A stretch of DNA of 64,000 nucleotides from the NCBI RefSeq assembly GCF_004000215.1, contig NZ_RBVY01000012.1, forward strand, positions 1-64,000. The letters run 5' to 3'. Below the pieces are notes generated by a model. The model was not told the DNA's origin. It did not search any database and saw only the letters and a list, made by a program, of their open reading frames with translations. Below, in pieces: positions 8,670 to 18,036 of the stretch. The position numbers and the translations under genes are program-made. The stretch comes from Nitratireductor alexandrii. GTDB taxonomy: Bacteria > Pseudomonadota > Alphaproteobacteria > Rhizobiales > Rhizobiaceae. Within the stretch, counting starts at the first letter, position 1. Each line of letters opens with the position of its first letter.

Positions 8670-10643
8670 ATGACCCAAGCCCTCAAACCCGTTTCCGTCG
8701 CCATCGGCGATCTCGTGGCCCATCCGGCCAACGTGCGCGCGAAATCGCCGGAGAGCTACGCCTCCGAGAACATCGCCCATCTCAAGGCCAGCATCGCCGT
8801 GCTCGGCCTCCTGCAGCCGCTCCTGGTCCAGAAGCTCTCGACCGGGTTCGGTGTCCTCGCCGGCGGCCGGCGCCATGCGGCGCTTCAGGAACTCGTCTCC
8901 GACAAGAGCGCCAAGGGGTTCACCAGGAGCACGAAGATCGACTGCCGGCTCGTGCCGGACGATTGCGACGTGACCACCGCGCTCTCGCTCGCCGAAAACA
9001 TCACCCAGGAGCCCATGGGCGCGATCGACGAGTTCGAAGCCTTCGCCCGGATGATGGAAGTTGACGGGCAGACGCCCGAGACGATCGCCAGGACCTTCGG
9101 CACGACCGTGGCGGCCGTAAAGGGCCGTCTCCGCTACGGTCTCATCCATCCCGACATCCGGGCTGCAGCGCGGGCAAAGCAGATCACGCTCGATGTGATG
9201 AAGGCCTTCGCCGATCACCCGAGCCAGGCGGTCCAGAAGGAGGTTTTCGAGGCGCTCACCAAGGACGACATTTACCTGCAGGCCTATACGGTGCGTCAGG
9301 CTCTGAAGTCCCGCGGCGTGCAGATCAGCGACGACATCGGCGCCTTCGTCTGCGAAGAGTACAAGGCGCGCGGTGGCACGATCGCGGCCGATCTTCTGGA
9401 AGAGCATTCGGTCCTGGAAGACGCGGGCCTCGTCGAGACGATCCTGCTCGAGAAACTGACCGCCGCCGCCGAAGACGAGCGGGCCAGGGCGGGCTTCGCC
9501 TGGGCCGAGGCGGTGGTCCGCTACGACTACGCGGCAATGGCCGACTACGGCCGGGTCTATCCGGGGCCGGTCGAGCCGGATGCCAAGGGCCGGAAGCGCC
9601 TCGACAAGATCACAAGCGAGCTCGAAAAACTCGAGCGCGAGATGGAGGACGAGAGCCTCGAGGAAGACGCCTACGAGGCACTCTACGCGCGGGTCGACGA
9701 ACTCGAAGACGAGGCCCGCGACCTGCAGGAGGCCTACAGCGCCGAGGATCTCGCGCGCTCCGGCGTGATCGCGTCCTGGTCGAACGGGCAGGTGACCCTG
9801 CATGTCGGCCTCGTGCGTCCGGAGGACAGATCTGAGCTTTCCGGCAAGGCGCCGGGCGCATCGGGCGACAAACAGGAGAAGGATTGCGACGAGATCGTCT
9901 ACCCGGCCTCCCTGACCGACGATCTCAAGATCGAACGGGCGATGGCGCTCGGGGCCGCCATGGCGATGCATCCCGAGGCCACGCTCGACCTGACGCTCTT
10001 CAAGCTCATCACCGATGTTCTGGGTCACGGCATGAGCGCGACGCACGCGATCAAGGTCGATGCCCGGAAGGAATATCGCAGCCATGCCAAGATGGACGAG
10101 ATCGACAGCACCTCGCTCGAGCAGGTGGCGGAAGTCCACGACGCGCTCGATCTCTCCTGGGCGGACGAGGCCAAGTCGCCAGCCGACCAGTTCGCGGCCT
10201 TCCGCAAGCTCGACGCAGGAGAGAAAGCGAAACTGGTCGCCTATGCGACGGCGGCGACGACACAGTCGTGCTTTGCCAGGGATCCGCGAAGCGACAGTCT
10301 CATGCATGCCTTCGAGATCGAGGTGATGCCCGACATCCGCGCGCACTGGACGCCGAACGCGGCGCTCTGGGGCCGCTTCAAGAAGGCCTGGCTCCTGAAG
10401 ATCCTCGGCGAGGAGCTCGGGCTCGCGCAGGAGGCCGTGACGCTCGCCTCGTCGAGCAAGAAGGAGATCGTCGCCTTCTGCGACAAGCTCTTCGCCGAGC
10501 CCTTCGCCACGCTCACCGAGGCGCAACGCACGGCGGTCGCGTCCTGGTGTCCGCCGATGATGCAGACGGCGGGCGTCGAACCGGTCGAGGCGCCCGAGGC
10601 CGAGACGCCCGAAGGCGTAACCGCGGTCGCGAACGCGGCCTGA
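8670..10643 (+). CDS. ParB/RepB/Spo0J-family protein, long plasmid type
   Basis: 657 residues, about twice the length of a chromosomal ParB. Residues 8-110 are the ParB N-terminal (CTPase/nuclease-like) domain with VAHPANVR and GGRRHAAL (65-72). Residues about 125-180 are the HTH-containing central part (ETIARTFGTTVAAVKGRL). The remaining 450 residues are acidic, with a predicted coiled coil near 310-365. No ParA gene was seen in the window, so a classical partition pair is not evident; this family is typical of Rhodobacterales plasmids and ICEs. ATG with the leader AGAAGGACAGAC just upstream. Confidence 0.88.
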   Translation: MTQALKPVSVAIGDLVAHPANVRAKSPESYASENIAHLKASIAVLGLLQPLLVQKLSTGFGVLAGGRRHAALQELVSDKSAKGFTRSTKIDCRLVPDDCDVTTALSLAENITQEPMGAIDEFEAFARMMEVDGQTPETIARTFGTTVAAVKGRLRYGLIHPDIRAAARAKQITLDVMKAFADHPSQAVQKEVFEALTKDDIYLQAYTVRQALKSRGVQISDDIGAFVCEEYKARGGTIAADLLEEHSVLEDAGLVETILLEKLTAAAEDERARAGFAWAEAVVRYDYAAMADYGRVYPGPVEPDAKGRKRLDKITSELEKLEREMEDESLEEDAYEALYARVDELEDEARDLQEAYSAEDLARSGVIASWSNGQVTLHVGLVRPEDRSELSGKAPGASGDKQEKDCDEIVYPASLTDDLKIERAMALGAAMAMHPEATLDLTLFKLITDVLGHGMSATHAIKVDARKEYRSHAKMDEIDSTSLEQVAEVHDALDLSWADEAKSPADQFAAFRKLDAGEKAKLVAYATAATTQSCFARDPRSDSLMHAFEIEVMPDIRAHWTPNAALWGRFKKAWLLKILGEELGLAQEAVTLASSSKKEIVAFCDKLFAEPFATLTEAQRTAVASWCPPMMQTAGVEPVEAPEAETPEGVTAVANAA

Positions 10644-10653
10644 CCCTTGAGCC

Positions 10654-10681
10654 GACCCGCACCGCAGTGACGGTGCGGGTC
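10654..10681 (+). promoter_or_regulatory. Perfect 11-bp stem-loop between parB and the next gene
   Basis: GACCCGCACCG (10654-10664) and CGGTGCGGGTC (10671-10681) with a six-base loop. No T-run follows, so it may be an attenuator, a transcript-end stabiliser or a weak terminator rather than a standard terminator. Confidence 0.5.
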
Positions 10682-10707
10682 GCATCCCCCCACACGAGGA
10701 TCCTCCC

Positions 10708-11301
10708 ATGTCCCTTCTCACCTTTTCAGCCGCGCGCGTCGCGGCCCAGATCGCGCATGCGCGCGGCTGTTCGACCTTCCTCCCGAACTGGAACGGACCG
10801 GTCGGCAAGCCCGCCCTGATCCTGATCGTCGGCACCGGCGTTCATCTCCGCTCGAACGGCATTGACGGCACGACGACACGGATCGTCACGACGGCGCAAG
10901 CCGATCCGTCCTTCGTCTTCGCCGACGGCATCAACCCGTTCCGTGACCCGGACTGGATGGCGGCCCGGCAGGCGGCCTTCCGCGATCTGACCGGTCAGTT
11001 CTACACCGACATTCTCGACGACGTGCAGATGCTGATCGACCGCGGTCACGACACCATCCGGCTGGCAACGGACGGTCATACCATCCGCGTCTTCCCGCGC
11101 AGGGCCGCCGACTACCTGATCGGCGGTGTTTACGACGTGCCCTCAGGTCTCGGCGGGACCTTCCGGGTGATCCTCAAGGATGCCACCGACACCGAGGCGA
11201 TCGTCCAGAACCAAGGCAACTGCGAGGATTTCGACGAGATGCTGCCTTACCGGGTGCCGCTCGATGCGCTCATCGAACTCGACGACCGGAGGGCAGCTTG
11301 A
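10708..11301 (+). CDS. Plasmid protein of unknown function
   Basis: 197 residues, soluble, no signal peptide or membrane segment, no motif that I recognise. The start ATG follows a hairpin and a short spacer after parB. It belongs by position and composition to the maintenance block; the large antisense frame over this region is not supported by codon use. Confidence 0.7.
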   Translation: MSLLTFSAARVAAQIAHARGCSTFLPNWNGPVGKPALILIVGTGVHLRSNGIDGTTTRIVTTAQADPSFVFADGINPFRDPDWMAARQAAFRDLTGQFYTDILDDVQMLIDRGHDTIRLATDGHTIRVFPRRAADYLIGGVYDVPSGLGGTFRVILKDATDTEAIVQNQGNCEDFDEMLPYRVPLDALIELDDRRAA

Positions 11302-11400
11302 GCTGCCCTTTCTCAAGATCGCATCGCCAATACCCTGCCGCGCTTCGCGCTCTCGGGACATTGGCGACAAACCATTTCCTCTGAGAGAAAGGACACTGAG

Positions 11401-12057
11401 ATGGGTTGGCTCTTCTACACCGACCGGCGCGTCAAAACTTACGCCGATGAAAAGGCCGAGATCACGCGGCTCTGCACGTTCCAGAGCGATACCCGCAAGA
11501 CCGTACCGCTCAAGGCCTGCAAGGTCGGGTCGACCTGGTACGCCGCTGCCAGGGTCTCGAGCCTCGACGGCTCGCCGGTCGAAGACGCGACATACGTGAC
11601 CGACGACGACGGGTCGATCACGTTCGGGGCCGTTTTCCTCACGCGCTACGACGAGGGCTGCTGGGGCTACAAGGACATGGAGGAGAGCGCCGGGCCCGTG
11701 GAATCGCGCGCGCCGCTCGGTCTTCTCAACCTCCTCTCTGAGCTGAAGGATCCGGGCAGCTATGCCCATGCCTGGCGCCAGCGCTGCCGGGACTGGGCGG
11801 CGATCCCGGACTACGACGAGGGCGACAGGATCAAGCTGGCCGCGTCCGTCACGCTGACCGATGGCAGCACCTGCCAGATCGTGACCGCCACCCACTACCG
11901 GCGCGGACGCCAAAAGCGCCGGTGCTACCGCATCGAGGAAACGGGCGGACTGGTGCGACTCTCGAAGGCATCGCTTGCCGGATCAGAATTGCTCGGCTCC
12001 GCGAAGGGTGCGGCGAGTCCCGTGCTGGCCGAGTTCTACGAAGGGCGGGGGTCTTGA
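11401..12057 (+). CDS. DUF6927-like plasmid protein
   Basis: 218 residues. The start MGWLFYTDRR resembles the conserved N-terminus I associate with DUF6927, a family found on alphaproteobacterial plasmids next to ParB, ArdC and DUF736 genes. The middle has a WGYKDMEESAGP segment and a Cys/Arg-rich HYRRGRQKRRCYR stretch near residues 160-175. Function unknown. The ATG follows GAGAAAGGACACTGAG, a variant of the leader shared in this block. Confidence 0.7.
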   Translation: MGWLFYTDRRVKTYADEKAEITRLCTFQSDTRKTVPLKACKVGSTWYAAARVSSLDGSPVEDATYVTDDDGSITFGAVFLTRYDEGCWGYKDMEESAGPVESRAPLGLLNLLSELKDPGSYAHAWRQRCRDWAAIPDYDEGDRIKLAASVTLTDGSTCQIVTATHYRRGRQKRRCYRIEETGGLVRLSKASLAGSELLGSAKGAASPVLAEFYEGRGS

Positions 12058-12061
12058 TAGC

Positions 12062-12079
12062 GTATCTCATTTGAGATAC
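12062..12079. promoter_or_regulatory. Operator palindrome of the toxin-antitoxin operon
   Basis: Perfect 8-bp inverted repeat GTATCTCA / TGAGATAC separated by TT, 29 bases upstream of the antitoxin ATG. RelB/DinJ-type antitoxins repress their own promoter through such palindromes. Confidence 0.6.
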
Positions 12080-12107
12080 ATATATATCTGCAAAAGGAGA
12101 CCGAACC

Positions 12108-12407
12108 ATGCCCGCCCAGACATCCATGCTACATGTCCGTGTCGACGACCAGCTGAAGGCCCAGGCCTCCGATGCGCTCGCCGGCGTCGGTCTCACCTTG
12201 TCGGATGCCGTGCGCATTCTGCTGACGCGCGTGGCCGCCGAAGGCGGATTGCCGGCGGGTCTGACCGCCGATCCCGACGCCTATGACGCCTGGTTCCGTG
12301 CCAAGGTGCAGGAGGCCCTCGACGATCCACGCCCGGCAACGCCCCATGCGCAGGTCATGCAGGACGCCCAGGCGCTGATCGACGGGAAGCGACGTGCCGG
12401 GTCTTGA
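12108..12407 (+). CDS. RelB/DinJ-family antitoxin
   Basis: 99 residues. The N-terminal part (LHVRVDDQLKAQASDALAGVG, then LTLSDAVRILLTRVA) is the ribbon-helix-helix fold of RelB/DinJ antitoxins; the acidic C-terminal half would neutralise the toxin. It overlaps the toxin start by 14 bases, the usual coupling in such modules, and is preceded by a palindromic operator. It likely helps keep the element in its host. Confidence 0.88.
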   Translation: MPAQTSMLHVRVDDQLKAQASDALAGVGLTLSDAVRILLTRVAAEGGLPAGLTADPDAYDAWFRAKVQEALDDPRPATPHAQVMQDAQALIDGKRRAGS

Positions 12408-12669
12408 ATGGAAGGCCACAGCCATTGCGGACCTGCTTGCGATTATCGACTATATCGCTGACGACAACCCGGACGCCGCGCAGGCCCTGAAGGACGAAAT
12501 CGAGGACAAGGTCGCCCGCCTTCCGGCGCATCCTCAGATGTACCGCGCGGGCCGCGTCGAAGGCACCCGCGAGATGGTCGTGCGCCCGAACTACATCGTG
12601 GTCTATGCCGAGACCCCGGACCTCGTGGCGATCCTGCGTGTCTTGCACGCAGCGCAGCAATGGCCCTGA
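12394..12669 (+). CDS. RelE/ParE-family toxin
   Basis: 91 residues from GTG at 12394. The pattern (A..DL..I..YIADDNP, ARLPAHPQMYRAGRVEGTREMVV, then NYIVVYAE and ILRVLHAAQQWP) is that of the RelE/ParE superfamily; the C-terminal VLHAAQQWP is typical. ParE-like members poison gyrase and RelE-like members cut mRNA on the ribosome; the sequence alone does not decide between them. It is translationally coupled to the antitoxin upstream. Confidence 0.88.
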   Translation: MPGLEWKATAIADLLAIIDYIADDNPDAAQALKDEIEDKVARLPAHPQMYRAGRVEGTREMVVRPNYIVVYAETPDLVAILRVLHAAQQWP

Positions 12670-12701
12670 GCGAGTTGATGTAGCCCCTTTGGCGTCTGCC
12701 T

Positions 12702-12727
12702 CCTTTTGCGCTTTCAAAGCGAAAAGG
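12702..12727 (+). promoter_or_regulatory. Strong stem-loop in the leader of the methylase-helicase gene
   Basis: CTTTTGCGCTTT and AAAGCGAAAAG pair almost perfectly around a single-base loop, and flanking CCCC/GGGG runs at 12684-12687 and 12726-12730 can extend it. It lies between the toxin gene and the leader AAAGGACAGAC of the next gene. It could end toxin transcripts or tune the downstream gene. Confidence 0.45.
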
Positions 12728-12777
12728 GGGCTTCCTGTCCTGTCAGACCCGCACTCTGACTTGAAAGGACAGACGAC

Positions 12778-15700
12778 ATGGCCACGCCGAAGCCCCACCC
12801 CACTCTTCCATCCCGCGCGCACCTCCGAGACGCGCTGTCGCAGATCGGCCGAGAGATCGACGATCGAGCGCTCCGGACGTCCTCCCTGGCCCGGATCATG
12901 CGTGAGAGCTTCGGCGGCAGTGACGCGACCGGGGCATGGTCGTGGCGGATGGCCTACGACACGACGCAGGCGGCCGCCGCGATGCGCGTTGCGCGCGCGG
13001 GGGCAGAGGATGCGGCCTCGCAAGCGCGCCTCCTCGCCACGCGGCTCCTGACCGAGACGCGACGCTCCGAGCAACAAATCCGGCTGCAACAGTTCTCGAC
13101 TCCGCTGCCCTATGCGGCGCTGGTTGCCCGCGCGGCCGCCATTGGCCCGGGCGACACGGTCCTGGAACCGTCGGCGGGCACCGGCACGCTCGCCGCCTTT
13201 GCCGTTCACGCAGGCGCCAGGCCCATTCTCAACGAGATCGACCCCTTCCGCCGGTCGCTGCTCGAGGCCGTCTTCGAGACGGCCGTCACCGGCTTTGACG
13301 CCGAACATATCGACGATCTGCTGCCAACGACCGATCGGCCAAGCGTCGTCCTGATGAATCCGCCCTTCGCCTCCTCGGTCGACCGGTCCCGGGACCGGCA
13401 CATCGCGGCCAAGCACCTCATCTCGGCGGCGAAGCGCCTCGCGCCTGGCGGGCGTCTCGTCGCGATCATGCCGACGGGCTTCACCCCGGACCGGGACGCG
13501 GCGCATTGGGCGCGGGCCTCGGCGATCGCAAGGCCCCGTCTGGCGCTCATGATTCCGGGACATGTCTACGCCCGGCTCGGCACCACAGTGGACACCCAAC
13601 TCCTGGTCTTCGACAAGGTCAAGGATGAGGTCGAATTCGTCCGTATGGCCGTCGACGACCTGGAGGTTGCGGGGCATTACATCGACGAGATCGCCGCACC
13701 GCGACCGGCGGCGACCGTCGTCCGGTCCGGTCGGCCGGCACAGCCTGGCCCGCGGCGCGCCGCATCCCCCGAGCGCACGTCCCCGGTCGCGACCGCCCCA
13801 TCCGCCAAATCCAGGTCCCAGGCCGCGATCCCGCTGGCGTTCACGAGCCTCGCGACCCTGCGCGAGAACGTGCCCGTGTCCGACATCTATGCCCGCTATC
13901 GTCCGCAGCGGATCGAGATCGCGGGTGCCCGGGAACACCCCACGCCGCTGGTCGAAAGCATCGCCATGGCCTCGGTCGCCCCGCCGATGCCGTCGGTCGA
14001 CACTGCCCGCGACCTGCGCCTCCCCGCCCGCCTCATCGAGGAGGGCCATCTCTCGGAAGCCCAGCTCGAGACCATCCTCATGGCGAACGATGCCCACGCG
14101 CGCGACCTGCCGGGGAGATTCACCATCGACGAGGATCAGACCCGCATGACCCGTGCGGACGATGATCCGGAGGCGCGCGCCTATCGCCTCGGTTATTTCC
14201 TCGGCGACGGCACCGGCTGCGGCAAGGGCCGGGAATGCGCCGGTCTGATCCTGGTGAACTGGCTCGCCGGCCGTCGCAAGGCGGTCTGGATCTCCAAATC
14301 CGCCACGCTCATCGAAGACGCGATCCGCGACTGGACCGACCTCGGGGGCTCGCCCGCCGACATCCAGCCGCTCTCGAAATGGAAACCCGACCAGGACATC
14401 CCGATGGGCGACGGCATCCTCTTCGTGACCTATGCGACGCTGCGGTCTGCCGGCAAATGCGGACGCACACGCCTCGCGCAGATACTCGACTGGATGGGCG
14501 AGGGGTTCGACGGCGTGCTGGCCTTCGACGAGGCCCATGCCATGCAGAACGCCGCCGGCTCTGACGAGGGCATGGGGATCAAACCCTCCCAGCAGGGCCT
14601 CGCCGGTCTGCGGCTGCAGCTTGCCGCACCCCGCGCCCGCGTCCTCTACATCTCGGCGACCGGTGCGACGAGTGTCTCGAACCTCGCCTACGCCTCCCGC
14701 CTCGGGCTCTGGGGTCCGGGTCCGGAGCATCCTTTTCCGAGCCGGGAGAGTTTCGTCTCGGCGATGGAGGCCGGCGGGGTGGCGGCGATGGAGGTGGTGG
14801 CGCGGGATCTGAAGACCCTCGGCTTCTACACCGCGCGCGCCCTCAGCTTCGACGGCGTCGAATACGATGTGCTCGAACATGCGCTCACGCTCGCACAGAT
14901 CGAGATCTACGACGCCTATGCCGGAGCCTTCCGCACCATTCACCAGAATCTCGAGGCGGCGCTCACCGCGACCGGCGTCAACGACGCTTCCGGCCAGACG
15001 AACGCCTCGGCCGCCAAGGTCTCGGCCAAATCCCGGTTCGAGAGCACCAAGCAGCGGTTCTTCAACCACCTCCTGATGGGGATGAAGGCGCCGACCGTCA
15101 TCCGCGCCATCGAGCAGGATGTGGCGGATGGCTACGCCTGCGTCGTCCAGGTGGTCTCGACCGGGGAACGCCTGTTGAAGCGCCGGCTCGAGGCAATGGA
15201 CCCGGAAGACGAGCTGGTCGAGGGTGCCCTGACGCCTCGCGATTACGTTCTCAGTTACCTCGAACAGGCCTTCCCGATCCATGCCCAGAAGCTCGTGGAG
15301 ATCGAGGGCAACGTCGTGGCCGAGCCCTTGCGCGACGCGAATGGCGAACTGGTCGTCTCGCGCGAGGCGCTGGCCTTGCGCGATGCCGCGATGTTGGAGT
15401 TGATGACGCTCGCGCCGATCCCATCTGCGCTCGACCAGATCCTCTGGACCTTCGGCGACGATGCCGTGGCCGAAGTGACGGGACGCTCCATCCGGCCGCT
15501 GAAATCCGGCGATGGTGCGCTCTTCATCGAGAAGCGGTCCGCCGGCAGCAATTCTTCGGAAACACGCGCCTTCATGGATGGCGAGAAGGATATCCTCATC
15601 TTCTCCGATGCCGGCGGGACGGGACGGTCCTACCATGCCGCCGAGACCGCGAGGAACCGCAAACGGCGGCGGCACTATCTGCTGGAGCCCGGTTGGCGCG

Positions 15701-17028
15701 CCGATGCCGCGATCCAGGGGCTCGGCCGCACGCATCGCTCGGCCCAAGTGTCCGCGCCATTCTTCCGGGTCTGCACCTCGGACGTACACGGCGAGAAGCG
15801 GTTCACCTCGACGATCGCCCGGCGGCTCGACCAGCTCGGCGCCCTCACCAAAGGCCAGCGCGAAACCGGCTCGCAGGGGATGTTCCGACCCGAGGACAAT
15901 CTCGAGAGCCCAGTCGCGCGGGCCGCGCTCCGGGGCTACTACGCCGATCTCGCCGCCGGACGCGCCACGGCGATGACCTATGAGCGCTTCACGGACTGGA
16001 CCGCTCTGCGGCTGATCGAGCAAGACGGCGTGCTCCTCGAAGAGCTTCCGCCGATCCAGCGGTTCCTGAACCGGGTCCTGGCGCTGCCGATCGCCATGCA
16101 GAACGCGCTCTTCGCCGAGTTCATGGCCCGGATCGCCGATCAGACCGAACGCGCCCGCGCTGCCGGCACGCTCGATCTCGGGGTTGAGACGCTGCGCGGC
16201 GAGCGGATCGAACAGGTCTCGACGGAGGATCTCTGGACCTGTCCACGCTCCGGGGCAGTGACGCGGATCGTCGGGCTCGAGGTCACAGACCCTGTCCATG
16301 TCCTCTCGGCCGAGGAGGCTTTGGATCGGAACCCTGACAAACTGCCGATGATCAACCGCGCGTCTGGTCGCGCGGCGCTCATTTCCGCCCATCCGATGCA
16401 GATGTATGACGAGGAGAGCGTCACGCTCATGCGCAAGGTGACCCGGCCGACCGGATCGAGCTATGTCGAGGAAGACAAATTCCAGGCCTCCGCCTGGGAG
16501 AAGATCAAGCCGCGCGAGTTCCTCCGCCTCTGGGACGAGGAGGCCGACGGCCTGCCGAAAGTCAGCACGACGAAGCTATATTTGCTGACCGGCCTGCTGC
16601 TGCCAATCTGGAAGGACATCCCCTCGGGAAACGAACGCATCTACCGCGTTACGCCCGACGGGCAGGCGAGCATGATCGGCCGAACGGTCAGCGAGGACGG
16701 GGCCGCGGCCTTGCGCGCCCGGTTCATGATGGGAACACCGAAGACGCCGCAGGAGATGCTCACCGCCGCCATCGGATCGAGCGCGCCGGTCGATCTCGGC
16801 CGCGGGCTGCGCCTGACCCGCCGCCGCGTCGCGGGCGCGGTGCGCCTCGAGATCGACGGCGCGGACAGGGGCGCCATCGAGGGTCTGAAAGCCATGGGGT
16901 GTTTCACCGAGATCATTGCCTTCCAGCTTCGGGTTTTCTTGCCCCATGGGGAGGGCGTCGAAACCGCCGCCATCCTGGGACGAATCTTGGGGGACGGGTC
17001 TCCGACGGCGGCCGAGCAGGCCGCCTGA
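12778..17028 (+). CDS. Methylase-helicase of the strawberry notch / DarB type
   Basis: 1416 residues. The N-terminal part is an N6-adenine methyltransferase: QFSTP (105-109), SAM motif LEPSAGTG (129-136) and catalytic NPPF (194-197). The rest is a superfamily 2 helicase of the strawberry notch type: Walker A GDGTGCGKG near 476, DEAH near 582, and the C-terminal motif QGLGRTHRSAQ near 980. The same fusion is known in phage P1 DarB, which protects DNA from type I restriction, and in plasmid proteins of Alphaproteobacteria. Together with ArdC it suggests two antirestriction layers. Complete gene with ATG after GAAAGGACAGAC; a very large antisense frame here is a codon-bias shadow. Confidence 0.88.
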   Translation: MATPKPHPTLPSRAHLRDALSQIGREIDDRALRTSSLARIMRESFGGSDATGAWSWRMAYDTTQAAAAMRVARAGAEDAASQARLLATRLLTETRRSEQQIRLQQFSTPLPYAALVARAAAIGPGDTVLEPSAGTGTLAAFAVHAGARPILNEIDPFRRSLLEAVFETAVTGFDAEHIDDLLPTTDRPSVVLMNPPFASSVDRSRDRHIAAKHLISAAKRLAPGGRLVAIMPTGFTPDRDAAHWARASAIARPRLALMIPGHVYARLGTTVDTQLLVFDKVKDEVEFVRMAVDDLEVAGHYIDEIAAPRPAATVVRSGRPAQPGPRRAASPERTSPVATAPSAKSRSQAAIPLAFTSLATLRENVPVSDIYARYRPQRIEIAGAREHPTPLVESIAMASVAPPMPSVDTARDLRLPARLIEEGHLSEAQLETILMANDAHARDLPGRFTIDEDQTRMTRADDDPEARAYRLGYFLGDGTGCGKGRECAGLILVNWLAGRRKAVWISKSATLIEDAIRDWTDLGGSPADIQPLSKWKPDQDIPMGDGILFVTYATLRSAGKCGRTRLAQILDWMGEGFDGVLAFDEAHAMQNAAGSDEGMGIKPSQQGLAGLRLQLAAPRARVLYISATGATSVSNLAYASRLGLWGPGPEHPFPSRESFVSAMEAGGVAAMEVVARDLKTLGFYTARALSFDGVEYDVLEHALTLAQIEIYDAYAGAFRTIHQNLEAALTATGVNDASGQTNASAAKVSAKSRFESTKQRFFNHLLMGMKAPTVIRAIEQDVADGYACVVQVVSTGERLLKRRLEAMDPEDELVEGALTPRDYVLSYLEQAFPIHAQKLVEIEGNVVAEPLRDANGELVVSREALALRDAAMLELMTLAPIPSALDQILWTFGDDAVAEVTGRSIRPLKSGDGALFIEKRSAGSNSSETRAFMDGEKDILIFSDAGGTGRSYHAAETARNRKRRRHYLLEPGWRADAAIQGLGRTHRSAQVSAPFFRVCTSDVHGEKRFTSTIARRLDQLGALTKGQRETGSQGMFRPEDNLESPVARAALRGYYADLAAGRATAMTYERFTDWTALRLIEQDGVLLEELPPIQRFLNRVLALPIAMQNALFAEFMARIADQTERARAAGTLDLGVETLRGERIEQVSTEDLWTCPRSGAVTRIVGLEVTDPVHVLSAEEALDRNPDKLPMINRASGRAALISAHPMQMYDEESVTLMRKVTRPTGSSYVEEDKFQASAWEKIKPREFLRLWDEEADGLPKVSTTKLYLLTGLLLPIWKDIPSGNERIYRVTPDGQASMIGRTVSEDGAAALRARFMMGTPKTPQEMLTAAIGSSAPVDLGRGLRLTRRRVAGAVRLEIDGADRGAIEGLKAMGCFTEIIAFQLRVFLPHGEGVETAAILGRILGDGSPTAAEQAA

Positions 17029-17153
17029 AAGGAAAAGTCCGCTTCATGTCGGGGAGAACGCAGGCGCGGTTTTGCACGCCAGCGTTCCGGTGCCGTTGCG
17101 GGTCTCCGGACCTGTCGGCGCTGTCCCCCATCCCAGAGAAAAGGACCAGACCA

Positions 17154-17540
17154 ATGACAGATCCCCAGATCAACTTCGCCGAGACAATGGCGAAATGGCA
17201 GGCCGAGCGCGACGCCGCGAACAGGGCCGCCCGCAGCGAACTGCTCCCGCAGTTGCGTGCGCTCGGCATCACGGAGGTGATCGCCGAATACGAAGGCTAC
17301 GGCGATTCCGGCAATGTCGAGGACGTGTCTGTGCAACCCACGGGCATCGAGCTCCCCGGCGATCTCTGCATGAAGCTCGAGGATTTTGCCTGGTCCTTCG
17401 CCTATCACCATCATCCCGGCTTCGAGAACAACGAGGGCGGTTACGGCACGCTGACCTGGGATGTCACAGCCGACAGCATCACCCTCGATCATGCCGACCG
17501 ATACGTCGAGTGCACCCACACCTGCGACGAGGGGCTCTGA
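17154..17540 (+). CDS. DUF6878-like protein
   Basis: 128 residues from the ATG at 17154, chosen because AGAGAAAAGGACC lies just upstream and the similarity begins here. The core EGYGDSGNVEDV, then HHHPGFENNEGGYGTLTWDV and ITLDHADRYVE match what I know as DUF6878, a plasmid family of unknown function. The following gene starts one base after its stop, so the two are translationally coupled. Confidence 0.78.
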   Translation: MTDPQINFAETMAKWQAERDAANRAARSELLPQLRALGITEVIAEYEGYGDSGNVEDVSVQPTGIELPGDLCMKLEDFAWSFAYHHHPGFENNEGGYGTLTWDVTADSITLDHADRYVECTHTCDEGL

Positions 17541-17541
17541 C

Positions 17542-18036
17542 GTGGCCCATCCCCTGCATCACGCCGAGAGCTCCGCCAGGAAGTTCGGCGGCGTGCCGTC
17601 CGACTACCAGGCGGTGCACGACTGGTTCGACGCCTCGAAGGAGCATCTCGCGCTCTTCACCCACCGCGCCCTGCGCCACCACACGCAAGGCATCTTCGAG
17701 GCCGAACGGGTCTTCGGGAACTCTCTCACCAACGGGGCAGGGCGCGAGATTCCGATCCGCTGGATCGGCGAGCAGCATGTCCGGGAAGACTGCCGGGGAC
17801 GCATCCCGAGCATCGCCGACTGGTTCACGAGGATTCAGCCCGCGCCCTGGATGGCCAACGGGCACATCGTCGGGCTGGCGGATCAGCAGGTCGGTGATCC
17901 GCGACCGGAGTGGCTGGCCGCGGTTGCTGCCGGACAGACGATCCTCGGCCTCAGGGACTGGATGGCCGCCCGCGGTGCGGTGGCCTCCATCACTCGTGAA
18001 ACCAATCCGCGTGGAGCCACCCATGACCATCGATGA
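17542..18036 (+). CDS. DUF6915-like protein
   Basis: 164 residues from a GTG at 17542, directly behind the previous stop. The N-terminus (AHPLHHAESSARKFGG, then DYQAVHDWFDASK) and the GEQHVREDC segment are typical of DUF6915. The conserved His/Asp/Glu spacing suggests a metal-binding helical protein, but no function is known to me. It overlaps the next gene by 14 bases. Confidence 0.75.
   Translation: MAHPLHHAESSARKFGGVPSDYQAVHDWFDASKEHLALFTHRALRHHTQGIFEAERVFGNSLTNGAGREIPIRWIGEQHVREDCRGRIPSIADWFTRIQPAPWMANGHIVGLADQQVGDPRPEWLAAVAAGQTILGLRDWMAARGAVASITRETNPRGATHDHR

Noticed and set aside
8652-10835. 727-codon open frame antisense to parB
   Set aside because: Arg/Gly/Leu-rich chain without any family motif; it arises from the GC-rich third positions of the real gene on the plus strand.
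12355-16392. 1345-codon open frame antisense to the methylase-helicase
   Set aside because: Same codon-bias effect; the plus strand has unmistakable methylase and helicase motifs over the same bases.
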